Below, piece after piece: positions 19,089 through 26,766 of a DNA stretch of 64,000 nt. Position 1 is the first letter of the stretch; every line of letters begins with the position of its first letter. Origin of the DNA: CAMYKD01 sp041617155 (lineage in GTDB: Bacteria > Pseudomonadota > Alphaproteobacteria > Kiloniellales > JAKSDN01); NCBI GenBank assembly GCA_041617155.1, contig JBFJPL010000009.1, forward strand, positions 6,086-70,085, given 5' to 3'. The translations under genes and the position numbers were made by a program. Under the pieces are notes generated by a model. It had not been told where the DNA came from. It did not search any database and saw only the letters and a program-made list of their open reading frames with translations.

Positions 19089-19253
19089 GGAACCGGTGGA
19101 TCGAGCCTCCCTGGGCCTGCCCGCGTGGAGTTGCAAAGCCTTGGCGGGTTCGCTTGAAAAGCATACCACCGCCCGACTCGAGCGGGCATCGGGGCGGCTG
19201 CATCATACACAAATAAGAGACGCCGTCGCCCCTGAAAGAAACCGCAAGCACCG

Positions 19254-20192
19254 TCAAGACTGGCCGAGCTGTGCAGCCACTTCGGCGGCGAAGTCACCGC
19301 CGCCTTCCGGCCCGCGATCCACACCTTCGCCCAAGAGAAAACGCTGGAAGCCGACCACGGACACGGCGCCACCCAAATCCTTGCCGGCTTGCTCGAGAAC
19401 CTTGCGGATCTTGGTTTCGCCATCGATCACGAATGTCTGCTCCAACAGGCAAACCTCCTCGTAGTACTTGCGCAGGCGACCCTCGACCATCTTCTCGATG
19501 ATTTCCTCGGGTTTGCCGGACGCCCGCGCCTGCTCGGCGAGAACGTTGCGTTCCCGCTCCAGAGCGGAACTGTCCACATCGCCACTGTCGACAGCCTGCG
19601 GCGCCGCGGCGGCGATATGCATCGCAAACTGTTTGCCGAGTGTGGTCAGCGCGCCAGGGTCAGCGCTTGATTTGAGACCAACGAGGACGCCGATCTTGCC
19701 GAGGCCTGGCGCCACCTGGCTATGCATGTAGGCGCCCACGACGCCTTCCTCGACGGAAATAGCGGCGGTCCGGCGCAGGTTGAGATTCTCGCCGATCACC
19801 GAGATCAGTTGCGTCAGCTCTTCCTCGACCGTCCGGCCGGTGCCGGGATAAGCCATCACCTTCAAGGCTTCCAAGTCGCCGCCGGCCTGGAGCGCCAGCT
19901 TGGCCGTCTCGCTGACATAGGACTGGAACCTGTCGTTCCGGGCCACGAAGTCGGTCTCCGAGTTGACTTCCACCAACGCCCCTTTGATACCCTCGGCCGC
20001 CACGCCGATCAGGCCCTCTGAGGCCACGCGGCCCGCCTTCTTGGCAGCAGCGGCCAGCCCCTTCTTGCGGAGCCAGTCGACCGCACCGTCCAGGTCGCCG
20101 CTGGTTTCGATCAGCGCCTTTTTGCAGTCCATCATGCCGGCGCCCGTCGTCTCGCGCAGTTCCTTGACCAGCGCGGCCGTGATCTCGGCCAT
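19254..20192 (-). CDS. tsf: Elongation factor Ts
   Basis: GDP/GTP exchange factor for EF-Tu. It is 312 aa. N-terminal UBA-like domain MAEITAALVKELRETTGAGM with MDCKKAL, then SETDFVARND and the dimerisation core. ATG at 20192 is preceded by AAAGGTGAAAC. It is 92 bp downstream of rpsB. In E. coli the rpsB-tsf pair is repressed by S2; the same could hold here but is not shown by sequence alone. Confidence 0.97.
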   Translation of the reverse strand: MAEITAALVKELRETTGAGMMDCKKALIETSGDLDGAVDWLRKKGLAAAAKKAGRVASEGLIGVAAEGIKGALVEVNSETDFVARNDRFQSYVSETAKLALQAGGDLEALKVMAYPGTGRTVEEELTQLISVIGENLNLRRTAAISVEEGVVGAYMHSQVAPGLGKIGVLVGLKSSADPGALTTLGKQFAMHIAAAAPQAVDSGDVDSSALERERNVLAEQARASGKPEEIIEKMVEGRLRKYYEEVCLLEQTFVIDGETKIRKVLEQAGKDLGGAVSVVGFQRFLLGEGVDRGPEGGGDFAAEVAAQLGQS

Positions 20193-20284
20193 GTTTCACC
20201 TTTATCCTAGAATGTGGTCACAATTTATTGGAAAATTGGCAAAAGGCGGGCGCTTCTACCCGCACCCCGCGCTCGGCTCACAGC

Positions 20285-21289
20285 TCAGGCTGTCGCCGCG
20301 GCCGCGTCCTCTTTCTTGACGTCGCCTGCCTCTTCCAACTTGGTTTCTTCGCGGCTTTCCGTTGCTGCTTTGGGCTTGGGCTCGGGTTCCGCCGCGGCGG
20401 CCTCGGTTGGCGCAGGGGTTTCCTCGGCGAGGGCGGGCTGTTCAGCCGCTTTTTCAGGCTCACTGCTCGATGCTTCGGCATCAGCCGGCGGCGCCGCTTC
20501 GGCCTCGGCACTTGCCGCCTCGGCTTCGGCGGGCGCTTCCTCAGGCAAAGGCTCGACCGGCGTTTCCGCAGATTCGCCGATATCGGCGCCGCGCGCGGCC
20601 ACCTCCGCCTGGATGCCGTCGAGCACCGCATCGCTCATGAGGTCGCAGTACAAGGCGATGGCGCGGATCGCGTCGTCGTTGCCCGGGATCGGATGGGTCA
20701 CGCCGGCCGGGCTGGAGTTGGAATCGAGCACGGCCACAACCGGAATGCCGAGGTTGCCGGCCTCGGCCACCGCGATGTGCTCCTTGTTCGTGTCGACGAC
20801 GAACAGCACGTCCGGCAGCCCGCCCATATCTTTGATGCCACCAAGGGCCCGCTCGAGCTTGTCTCGCTCTCGGGTCAGGTTCAGCAGTTCCTTCTTGGTC
20901 AGGCCGATATTCTCGTCTGCCAGGTTCTCGTCGACCTCGCGTAGGCGCTTGATCGAGTAGGAGATCGTCTTCCAATTGGTCAGCATGCCGCCGAGCCATC
21001 GGTGGTTCACGTAGTACTGCCCGCATTTTTTCGCCGCCTCGGCGATCTTCTCGCTGGCCTGGCGTTTGGTGCCGACGAACAGCACGCGGCCGCCGCCGGC
21101 CACCGACTCGCGGACGAAATTTAGTGCCTGGTGTAGCAGCGGCACCGTCTGCTCCAGATCGATGATATGGATGCCGTTGCGCTCGCCGAAGATGTATGGC
21201 GACATCTTCGGATTCCAGCGGCGTGTGGTGTGTCCAAAATGAACGCCAGCTTCCAGTAGCTGGCGCATGGAATAGCTTGGCAGCGCCAT
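20285..21289 (-). CDS. rpsB: 30S ribosomal protein S2 with long acidic C-terminal extension
   Basis: Ribosomal protein S2. The ATG at 21289, preceded by AAGAGGAAG, begins MALPSYSMRQLLEAGVHFGH and gives 334 aa. The conserved globular part runs to about residue 250 (HIIDLEQTVPLL, GTKRQASEKI, RWLGGMLTNWKT, VVDTNKEHIAVAEA). The last 85 or so residues are low complexity, almost only Ala, Glu, Pro, Ser and Lys (for example EEAPAEAEAASAEAEAA), and probably disordered. Such tails occur in several alphaproteobacterial S2 proteins. An upstream open extension to 21358 is leader sequence, not protein. Confidence 0.96.
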   Translation of the reverse strand: MALPSYSMRQLLEAGVHFGHTTRRWNPKMSPYIFGERNGIHIIDLEQTVPLLHQALNFVRESVAGGGRVLFVGTKRQASEKIAEAAKKCGQYYVNHRWLGGMLTNWKTISYSIKRLREVDENLADENIGLTKKELLNLTRERDKLERALGGIKDMGGLPDVLFVVDTNKEHIAVAEAGNLGIPVVAVLDSNSSPAGVTHPIPGNDDAIRAIALYCDLMSDAVLDGIQAEVAARGADIGESAETPVEPLPEEAPAEAEAASAEAEAAPPADAEASSSEPEKAAEQPALAEETPAPTEAAAAEPEPKPKAATESREETKLEEAGDVKKEDAAAATA

Positions 21290-21410
21290 GTCTTCCTCTT
21301 TTCCGGTTCGGCCTCCGCGGGCGAAACATCCGGCCAAGCCGGACACCGGAGCGGCCAACGGGGATGTCTCCCCCGAAAGCCGCGCGGCCCGCGTGCGGGT
21401 TTTAAGCGTG
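21290..21410 (-). promoter_or_regulatory. Structured 5' leader of rpsB
   Basis: Between a promoter-like pair (21415-21443) and the rpsB ATG lie three short hairpins in the mRNA sense: 21388-21399 (CCCGC/GCGGG, 2-nt loop), 21360-21373 (GGGGA/TCCCC) and 21329-21343 (TCCGGC/GCCGGA, 3-nt loop). In E. coli and relatives S2 autoregulates through a conserved rpsB leader. That this leader binds S2 is an inference. Confidence 0.35.
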
Positions 21411-21414
21411 CCGC

Positions 21415-21443
21415 TAGATACCCGTCGACCTGCCCGAATGCAA
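21415..21443 (-). promoter_or_regulatory. Candidate rpsB promoter
   Basis: On the minus strand TTGCAT, a 17-bp spacer and TATCTA lie just downstream of the dnaE stop and about 125 bp before the rpsB start. Each hexamer matches only half of the sigma-70 consensus, so this is a weak call supported mainly by spacing and position. Confidence 0.3.
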
Positions 21444-21475
21444 GAGAAATCATGAGAATTGGCGCTGAAAGCGAG

Positions 21476-24400
21476 CTAGAGTTCCTGCACTGCGATGCCG
21501 GGAATCGCTTTGATCGCCTGACGCAGCTTGGCCGAGAGCGGATAAGCGCCCGGCAGCTCCAATTCGACCTCCCGCCCGTTTTCGAGGTCGAGGACGAGAG
21601 CGATGCAGCCCCGGGCACCGGGCGCCGACTCCCGCCGCAATACCGCCTTCAGGCTTTCAAGCGGCGCCGGGTCATTGAGAAACAGTTTGAGCTTGCTGCT
21701 CGTCTGGGCTGCGGCCTGGTCAAGTGCATAGATTTCCTGCGCGGTCAAACGCGGAGCCTCGCCGTCGTTGCGCACCTCGATGCTGGCCGTGATCAGCAGC
21801 GGTTGGCCGCTATCCAGCAGTTCGCGCGCGCGGCCGAGAAGCTCGGAAAACACCATGACCTCGAACATGCCGCTGGTATCCGAAAGCTGTACGAAGGCAA
21901 AGCGGTTGCCCTGCCGCGACGTCCGCTCCTGCTTGCCGACCACGATTCCGGCCAGCTTGCGGCGGCCGAGATCGGCCGTACCCAGGCTGGAAAGGTCGGC
22001 GGAACGCAGCACCTGCAGGCGCTCAAGTGCTGCGCTATAGGTATCCAGGGGGTGGGCCGAAAGGTAGAAACCGATGGCGCCGAACTCGTGGCGCAGACGG
22101 TTCATGCCGGACCAGTCCTCGACCGTCGGCAGGGCGATAGCCGGAACCGGGCCGGCGGCCTCGCCACCGAACAGGTTGACCTGCGCGGACTCGCGTTCAC
22201 TGGCGGCGGCGGCGGCCTGGCGAATTAGCAGCTCAGCGCCCTCGAAGACCCGGCGCCGATTGCGCTCCAGGCTATCGAAAGCGCCGGCGCAGGCGAGGCT
22301 CTCGATCTGTCTCTTGTTGATCACGCGGGGATCGAGCCGCGTGGCAAGGTCGGTCAGGTCCCCGAACGGGCCGTTGGCCTGGCGCTCGGCGACCAAACTA
22401 ACCATGGCCGCCGCACCCACGTTCTTGACCGCAGCCAGGGCATAGCGGATCGCCGAACCCCCGTCGGATTGCGGTTCCACGCTGAACACCGGCAGCGAGA
22501 CATTGATGTCGGGCGGCAGCAGCGGAACACCCAGGCGGTCCAGTTCCTGGCGGAAGATATTGAGCTTGTCCGTGTTGCCCATGTCGGAGGTCATGGAGGC
22601 GGCCAGGAACTCGACCGGGTGGTTGGCCTTGAGATAGGCGGTCTGATAGGCGATCAGGGCGTAGGCGGCCGCGTGACTCTTATTGAAGCCGTAGCCGGCG
22701 AACTTGTTGACCTGCTCGAAGATCTCCGCTGCCTTGGCCTCCGGCACGCCGCGCGCCGTGGCGCCCTCGACGAAGTGCTTGCGCTGGGCCTCCATCTCGG
22801 ACTTGATCTTCTTGCCCATGGCCCGGCGCAGCAGATCGGCGCTGCCCAGGCTGTAGCCGGCCAGTTCCTGGGCGATCTGCATGACCTGTTCCTGATAGAT
22901 CATGATGCCGAAGGTCTCCTTCAGGATGCCTTCGAGGGTCGGATAGAGGTAGTCCGGCGTCTCGCCGTGCTTGCGGGCGATGTAGCTGGGGATATTGTCC
23001 ATCGGGCCGGGGCGGTAGAGCGCCACCACGGCGATGATGTCCTCGAAGCGATCGGCCTTCAGGCGGCGCAGCACGTCGCGCATTCCCGATGATTCCAACT
23101 GGAACACCCCGACGCTCTCGGCGCGGGCCAGCATGTCGAAGGTCCTGGCGTCGTCGAGCGGGATGGTCTCGATTTCGAAGCCCGGCTCGTGTGCCCGAAT
23201 CAGCTCGCGGGCCTGGGCCAGCACCGTCAAGGTCTTGAGACCCAGGAAGTCGAACTTCACCAGACCGGCCTTTTCCACGAACTTCATATTGAACTGTGTG
23301 ACCGGCATCTCGGAGCGCGGATCGCGGTAAAGCGGCACCAGTTGTTCGAGCGGCCGGTCGCCGATCACCAGGCCGGCGGCATGGGTCGAGGCATGGCGAT
23401 AGAGGCCCTCCAGTTTGAGCGCGATATCGATCAGGCGGGCGACGGTCTCGTCGCTGTCGCGCATCTCCTGCAGCACGGGCTCGCCATCGATCGCCTGCTG
23501 CAGTGTGACCGGGTTGGCCGGATTGTTGGGCACCAGCTTGCACAGCCGGTCGACCTGGGGATAAGGCAGCTGCAGCACCCGCCCGACATCGCGCAGCACC
23601 GCCCGGGCCTGGAGCTTACCGAAGGTGATGATCTGCGCCACTCGATCGTGGCCGTATTTGCCCTGGACGTAGCGGATCACCTCGTCGCGGCGTTCCTGGC
23701 AGAAATCGACGTCGAAGTCGGGCATCGACACCCGTTCCGGGTTCAGGAAGCGCTCGAACAGCAGGCCCCAGCGCAGGGGATCGAGGTCGGTGATGGTCAA
23801 GGCCCAGGCAACCACCGAGCCGGCTCCGGAGCCACGCCCCGGACCCACGGGAATGCCTTGCTGCTTGGCCCACTTGATGAAGTCCGCGACGATCAGGAAA
23901 TAGCCGGGAAAACCCATCTGCTCGATCACGCCGAGTTCGTAGTCGAGCCGATCCCGGTAGTCCTTGGCCCGAGCGGCGCGCTCTGTTTGGTCCATGTCGG
24001 CGGCGTAGACCTGTCCTGCGAGGCGTTCCTCGAGTCCGGCGCGGGCCTGGGCCGCCAGTTCTTCGGACTCGCTGCGGCCTTCGCGGGTCGGAAAGGCCGG
24101 CAGGATCGGGTCGACCAGTTCCGGGTGGAAGGCGCAGCGTCGGGCGATCACCAGCGTGTTGTCGACGGCTTCGGGCAGGTCGTCGAACAGCTGGCGCATT
24201 TCGGCCGCCGATTTGAAACGATGCTCGCCGGTCAACCGGCGCCGGTCGCTCTGGCCGATGTAGGCGCCCTCGGCAATGCATAGAAGGGCGTCGTGGGCCT
24301 CGTAGATTTCCGCCTCGCTGAAGTAGGCTTCGTTGGTTGCTACGAGGGGCAGGTCGTGCTTATAGGCCAATTCCACCAAGCGTTCTTCGATCGCCTCCTC

Positions 24401-24949
24401 CTCAGCCATGCCGTGACGGTGCAGCTCGACATAGAGGCGGCCGGGAAAGGCGCGGGCCAGGGTGAGCAGCATCCCCTCGGCCCACTCGTTCCGCCGCTCC
24501 GCCAGGAACCTGCCGACCGCACCGCGCGGGCCGCCGGTCAAGGCGATCAAGCCGCTGCTGCGGCCTTCCAAAGCCGTCAGCTCCAATTCGGCGCCGCCCT
24601 CTCCGTCGCCGCTCAAGTAAGCCTGGCTAACCAGTTTCAGAAGGTTACGGTAGCCGGTCTCGTTTTGAACCAGAAGAACGAGTTGGTCCGGCGGCAGCTT
24701 CGCACCGTTCGACGTACCGCCGTCACTGCGCGCGATCGCCAGTTGGCATCCAATGATCGGCTGTACACCGGCAGCGGTCGCGGCGGCGGAGAACTCCAGG
24801 GCGCCGAATAGGTTGCCCGTGTCGGTAATGGCAACCGCTGGCATCCCGTGGCGGCGGCACAGCGCCGTCAACTCGTCGATCCGGATCGCCCCTTCCGACA
24901 GCGAAAAGGCCGTGTGGACCCGGAGATGAACATAATCAGCGTGTGCCAT
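21476..24949 (-). CDS. dnaE: DNA polymerase III alpha subunit
   Basis: Replicative polymerase subunit, 1157 aa, the usual DnaE1 length. The N-terminal PHP domain (VHLRVHTAFSLSEGAIR, AITDTGNLFGALEFS) lacks several histidines of metal-binding PHP domains, so it is probably catalytically silent. The palm domain carries PGRGSGAGSVVAWAL and the catalytic aspartates in MPDFDVDFCQERRDEVI. HhH, OB-fold (AGIVVGKQERTSRQGNRFAF) and C-terminal domains follow. It is a single-gene unit between the PilZ gene (divergent) and rpsB. Confidence 0.97.
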   Translation of the reverse strand: MAHADYVHLRVHTAFSLSEGAIRIDELTALCRRHGMPAVAITDTGNLFGALEFSAAATAAGVQPIIGCQLAIARSDGGTSNGAKLPPDQLVLLVQNETGYRNLLKLVSQAYLSGDGEGGAELELTALEGRSSGLIALTGGPRGAVGRFLAERRNEWAEGMLLTLARAFPGRLYVELHRHGMAEEEAIEERLVELAYKHDLPLVATNEAYFSEAEIYEAHDALLCIAEGAYIGQSDRRRLTGEHRFKSAAEMRQLFDDLPEAVDNTLVIARRCAFHPELVDPILPAFPTREGRSESEELAAQARAGLEERLAGQVYAADMDQTERAARAKDYRDRLDYELGVIEQMGFPGYFLIVADFIKWAKQQGIPVGPGRGSGAGSVVAWALTITDLDPLRWGLLFERFLNPERVSMPDFDVDFCQERRDEVIRYVQGKYGHDRVAQIITFGKLQARAVLRDVGRVLQLPYPQVDRLCKLVPNNPANPVTLQQAIDGEPVLQEMRDSDETVARLIDIALKLEGLYRHASTHAAGLVIGDRPLEQLVPLYRDPRSEMPVTQFNMKFVEKAGLVKFDFLGLKTLTVLAQARELIRAHEPGFEIETIPLDDARTFDMLARAESVGVFQLESSGMRDVLRRLKADRFEDIIAVVALYRPGPMDNIPSYIARKHGETPDYLYPTLEGILKETFGIMIYQEQVMQIAQELAGYSLGSADLLRRAMGKKIKSEMEAQRKHFVEGATARGVPEAKAAEIFEQVNKFAGYGFNKSHAAAYALIAYQTAYLKANHPVEFLAASMTSDMGNTDKLNIFRQELDRLGVPLLPPDINVSLPVFSVEPQSDGGSAIRYALAAVKNVGAAAMVSLVAERQANGPFGDLTDLATRLDPRVINKRQIESLACAGAFDSLERNRRRVFEGAELLIRQAAAAASERESAQVNLFGGEAAGPVPAIALPTVEDWSGMNRLRHEFGAIGFYLSAHPLDTYSAALERLQVLRSADLSSLGTADLGRRKLAGIVVGKQERTSRQGNRFAFVQLSDTSGMFEVMVFSELLGRARELLDSGQPLLITASIEVRNDGEAPRLTAQEIYALDQAAAQTSSKLKLFLNDPAPLESLKAVLRRESAPGARGCIALVLDLENGREVELELPGAYPLSAKLRQAIKAIPGIAVQEL

Positions 24950-25023
24950 GTATCGCAGGATTCCACGTCTGCCCGGCGATGTCAGCGGGAACAGTCGAGC
25001 AACAGGTGGTAGCTCCCATCGAC

Positions 25024-25052
25024 TTATCCCCAGGATCTTGTGGACAGCCGCC
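25024..25052. promoter_or_regulatory. Pair of DnaA-box-like sites in the dnaE/PilZ intergenic region
   Basis: TTATCCCCA at 25024-25032 differs from the DnaA box TTATCCACA at one base. TTGTGGACA at 25038-25046, on the opposite strand TGTCCACAA, is a weaker opposed copy. They lie 75-97 bp upstream of the dnaE start. Binding is unproven. Confidence 0.3.
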
Positions 25053-25092
25053 TGACTCCGCCCAAATCATTCCGGCCCGATCCTGGTAGATT

Positions 25093-25109
25093 TTAAGAAG
25101 ACGTTAACC
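25093..25109 (+). promoter_or_regulatory. CtrA-type box upstream of the PilZ gene
   Basis: TTAAGAAGACGTTAACC is an exact TTAA-N7-TTAACC, the alphaproteobacterial CtrA consensus. It points toward the PilZ start codon 51 nt downstream. Two further boxes of the same form and geometry occur at 50816-50832 and 61371-61387. Confidence 0.65.
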
Positions 25110-25160
25110 ATAATGTGGAATTGTTAGCATGAAGTCTCTACAGACGGTTGCAGCGCAGTC

Positions 25161-25505
25161 ATGTATCCACGTTACACATTAGAAACCGTGGACGGAATCG
25201 ATCGTCGTGGTCGGCAGCGGTACCCGGTCACCTCGCCGGTGACTCTGACCATCACGGCAGATGGCCAGACCTACAGCTGCATCGTGGAGGACATCTCGCT
25301 CGGCGGCGCCAGGGTGCGCTTCGACGGCTCGGCCGCGCTGACGGCGGACGTCGAGATCGCGCACCCGCGAACCGGCAAGTTCGGCGGCGAATGCAAGTGG
25401 ATTTCCGGATCCACTTCCGGCATCGCATTCCGCTGTGACGAGGCGGCCGTGCATCTCTGCGTGCATTGCTTCAAGCAGATGGTCCCGCTGCAACGGCCCG
25501 CATAG
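25161..25505 (+). CDS. PilZ-domain protein (probable c-di-GMP receptor)
   Basis: A 114-aa single-domain protein. The two c-di-GMP contact motifs of PilZ are intact: RxxxR at residues 16-20 (RRGRQR) and DxSxxG at 44-49 (EDISLGG), separated by a beta strand as in the family. The C-terminus has three cysteines (Cys59, and CDEAAVHLCVHC) whose role is unknown. It stands alone between dnaE (divergent) and a small lipoprotein gene. The upstream CtrA-type box suggests cell-cycle or motility-linked expression, which is inference. Small stand-alone PilZ proteins often act on motility, exopolysaccharide or division targets; the target here is not visible. Confidence 0.88.
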   Translation: MYPRYTLETVDGIDRRGRQRYPVTSPVTLTITADGQTYSCIVEDISLGGARVRFDGSAALTADVEIAHPRTGKFGGECKWISGSTSGIAFRCDEAAVHLCVHCFKQMVPLQRPA

Positions 25506-25595
25506 TCAACCGCCCGGCCGGTGCGCTTTACAAGCCGGTCAGAGAACGCTCTATTCCGATGTTCGAATCGCAATGGGCAAAATAGGCTTTCAAGA

Positions 25596-25769
25596 ATGCT
25601 TAGCCTCTCCCGTAGCGCCGGCGTGGTTCTGCTGGGCGCTCTAATGTTGTTGACCGCCTGCTCACCCGAGGTCGGCAGCGAAGAATGGTGCGCCGACATG
25701 AAACAAAAGTCCAAGGGCGAATGGACCGCGAACGAGGCGGCCAGTTTCACCAAGCACTGCCTTTTCTAG
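25596..25769 (+). CDS. Small lipoprotein, DUF3012-like
   Basis: A 57-aa lipoprotein. The ATG at 25596 starts a signal sequence with lipobox (GVVLLGALMLLTAC, lipidated Cys near residue 22), followed by a very short mature part with SEEWCADMKQKSKGEWTANE and ending KHCLF. This EEWC ... W(T)ANEA ... KHC pattern is what I recall for DUF3012, a family of unknown function; the two mature cysteines may pair. A longer frame from 25521 lacks a signal peptide at its start. It ends 25 bp before the palindromic mobile element. Confidence 0.78.
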   Translation: MLSLSRSAGVVLLGALMLLTACSPEVGSEEWCADMKQKSKGEWTANEAASFTKHCLF

Positions 25770-25794
25770 CAACCGGCCGATCCGATGCAGGCTC

Positions 25795-26068
25795 CTAGGA
25801 GCCTGTCCGAGTATTGCTCACGGGCTGCACCGCGTTTTCAAGGTCTTGGGCTAGGACGGTGCCGGGCCGCGATGCCGTGCGCATCGCAAGCGGTGCCGGA
25901 CGCCGTCCCAAGACCTTGAAAACGCAGCCCTTCGGGTCGGCCGGACAGACGCGAGTGCCGCGTCGCGAAGGCTTGCCGATGCGCACGGCATCGCCCGCGC
26001 CTCCGCTCCTAACCCTCGCGTCTGTCCGGCCGATGCAGCTCATGACCAATACTCGGACAGGCTCCTAG
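25795..26068. mobile_element. MITE-like palindromic element with CTAG target duplication
   Basis: The element body is 25799-26064 (266 bp) and is flanked on both sides by CTAG (25795-25798, 26065-26068). The terminal inverted repeats begin GAGCCTGTCCGAGTATTG, identical for 18 bp and similar for about 30. Inside are three more inverted pairs: 25832-25850 with 25907-25925 (19 of 19), 25939-25955 with 26015-26031 (17 of 17), and 25869-25891 with 25971-25994 (one indel). The last pair lies in the loops of the other two. No transposase is encoded. CTAG duplication and GAGCCTGTCC-like ends suggest mobilisation by an IS5-superfamily (IS427-like) transposase; this is inference. The right-hand CTAG supplies the stop codon of lolD. 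Confidence 0.85.
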
Positions 26069-26766
26069 CTCCGACTGTTCACGACTACGCCGTCCTCGAG
26101 GCGTAGCGTCCGGTCCATACGGCTGGCCAAACCTAGGTTGTGGGTAGCCACGAGCGCCGCTAGGCCCTGATTGCGAACCAGATTGACCAAGCCATCGAAC
26201 ACCGATTCCGCGGTGTGGGGATCGAGGTTTCCCGTGGGTTCGTCGGCCAACAGCACCGCGGGCGCGTTGGCCAGTGCCCGCGCGACCGCGACCCGCTGCT
26301 GCTCGCCGCCGGATAGCTGCCCCGGCCTGTGCCCCGCCCGCTCGCCGAGAGCGACCATGTCGAGCAGCTCGCGCCCCCGCTCCCGGGCCTCCCGGCGGCC
26401 GACTCCGGCGATCATCTGGGGTACCACGATGTTCTCCAGGGCGGAAAACTCCGGCAGTAGGTGATGGTACTGATAGACGAAACCGATCTTGTTGCGGCGG
26501 ATCTCGGTCCTTTCGCGATCCGGCAGCTGGGAACACGCCGTGCCGGCGATTCGGATCTCGCCCTTATCCGGCCGTTCGAGCAGTCCGGCAATATGCATGA
26601 GGGTCGATTTGCCGGCCCCAGAGGGGCCGACCAGCGCGGTCAACTCGCCCGGCGCGATTGCGATGTCGACGCCGCACAGGACCTCGAGCGTGCGGCCCGC
26701 CTGCTTGAAGCTCTTGACCACGCCGTTCAAGCTGAGGCCGGCCTGTCCGTTCGCCGTCTCACTCAT
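26065..26766 (-). CDS. lolD: Lipoprotein-releasing ABC transporter ATP-binding protein LolD
   Basis: ATPase of the LolCDE complex that extracts outer-membrane lipoproteins from the inner membrane. It is 233 aa, full length for the family. Walker A GPSGAGKST, signature LSGGEQQRVAVARAL, Walker B VLLADEPTGNLD and the H-loop (VATHNLGLA) are all intact. It overlaps lolC by 8 bp. Its stop codon TAG is part of the CTAG at the boundary of the palindromic element, so the element inserted exactly at the end of this gene without destroying it; whether the original protein had extra residues cannot be known. Confidence 0.95.
   Translation of the reverse strand: MSETANGQAGLSLNGVVKSFKQAGRTLEVLCGVDIAIAPGELTALVGPSGAGKSTLMHIAGLLERPDKGEIRIAGTACSQLPDRERTEIRRNKIGFVYQYHHLLPEFSALENIVVPQMIAGVGRREARERGRELLDMVALGERAGHRPGQLSGGEQQRVAVARALANAPAVLLADEPTGNLDPHTAESVFDGLVNLVRNQGLAALVATHNLGLASRMDRTLRLEDGVVVNSRS

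Noticed and set aside
21290..21358. N-terminal 23-residue extension of S2
   Set aside because: It reads through the leader hairpins and the RBS AAGAGGAAG, and S2 proteins start at MALPSYSMRQLLEAG-like sequence.
25795..26068. Two 84-codon frames, one per strand, spanning the palindromic element and both ending NTRTGS
   Set aside because: They end alike only because the terminal inverted repeat is read from both sides; no RBS and no plausible protein features.
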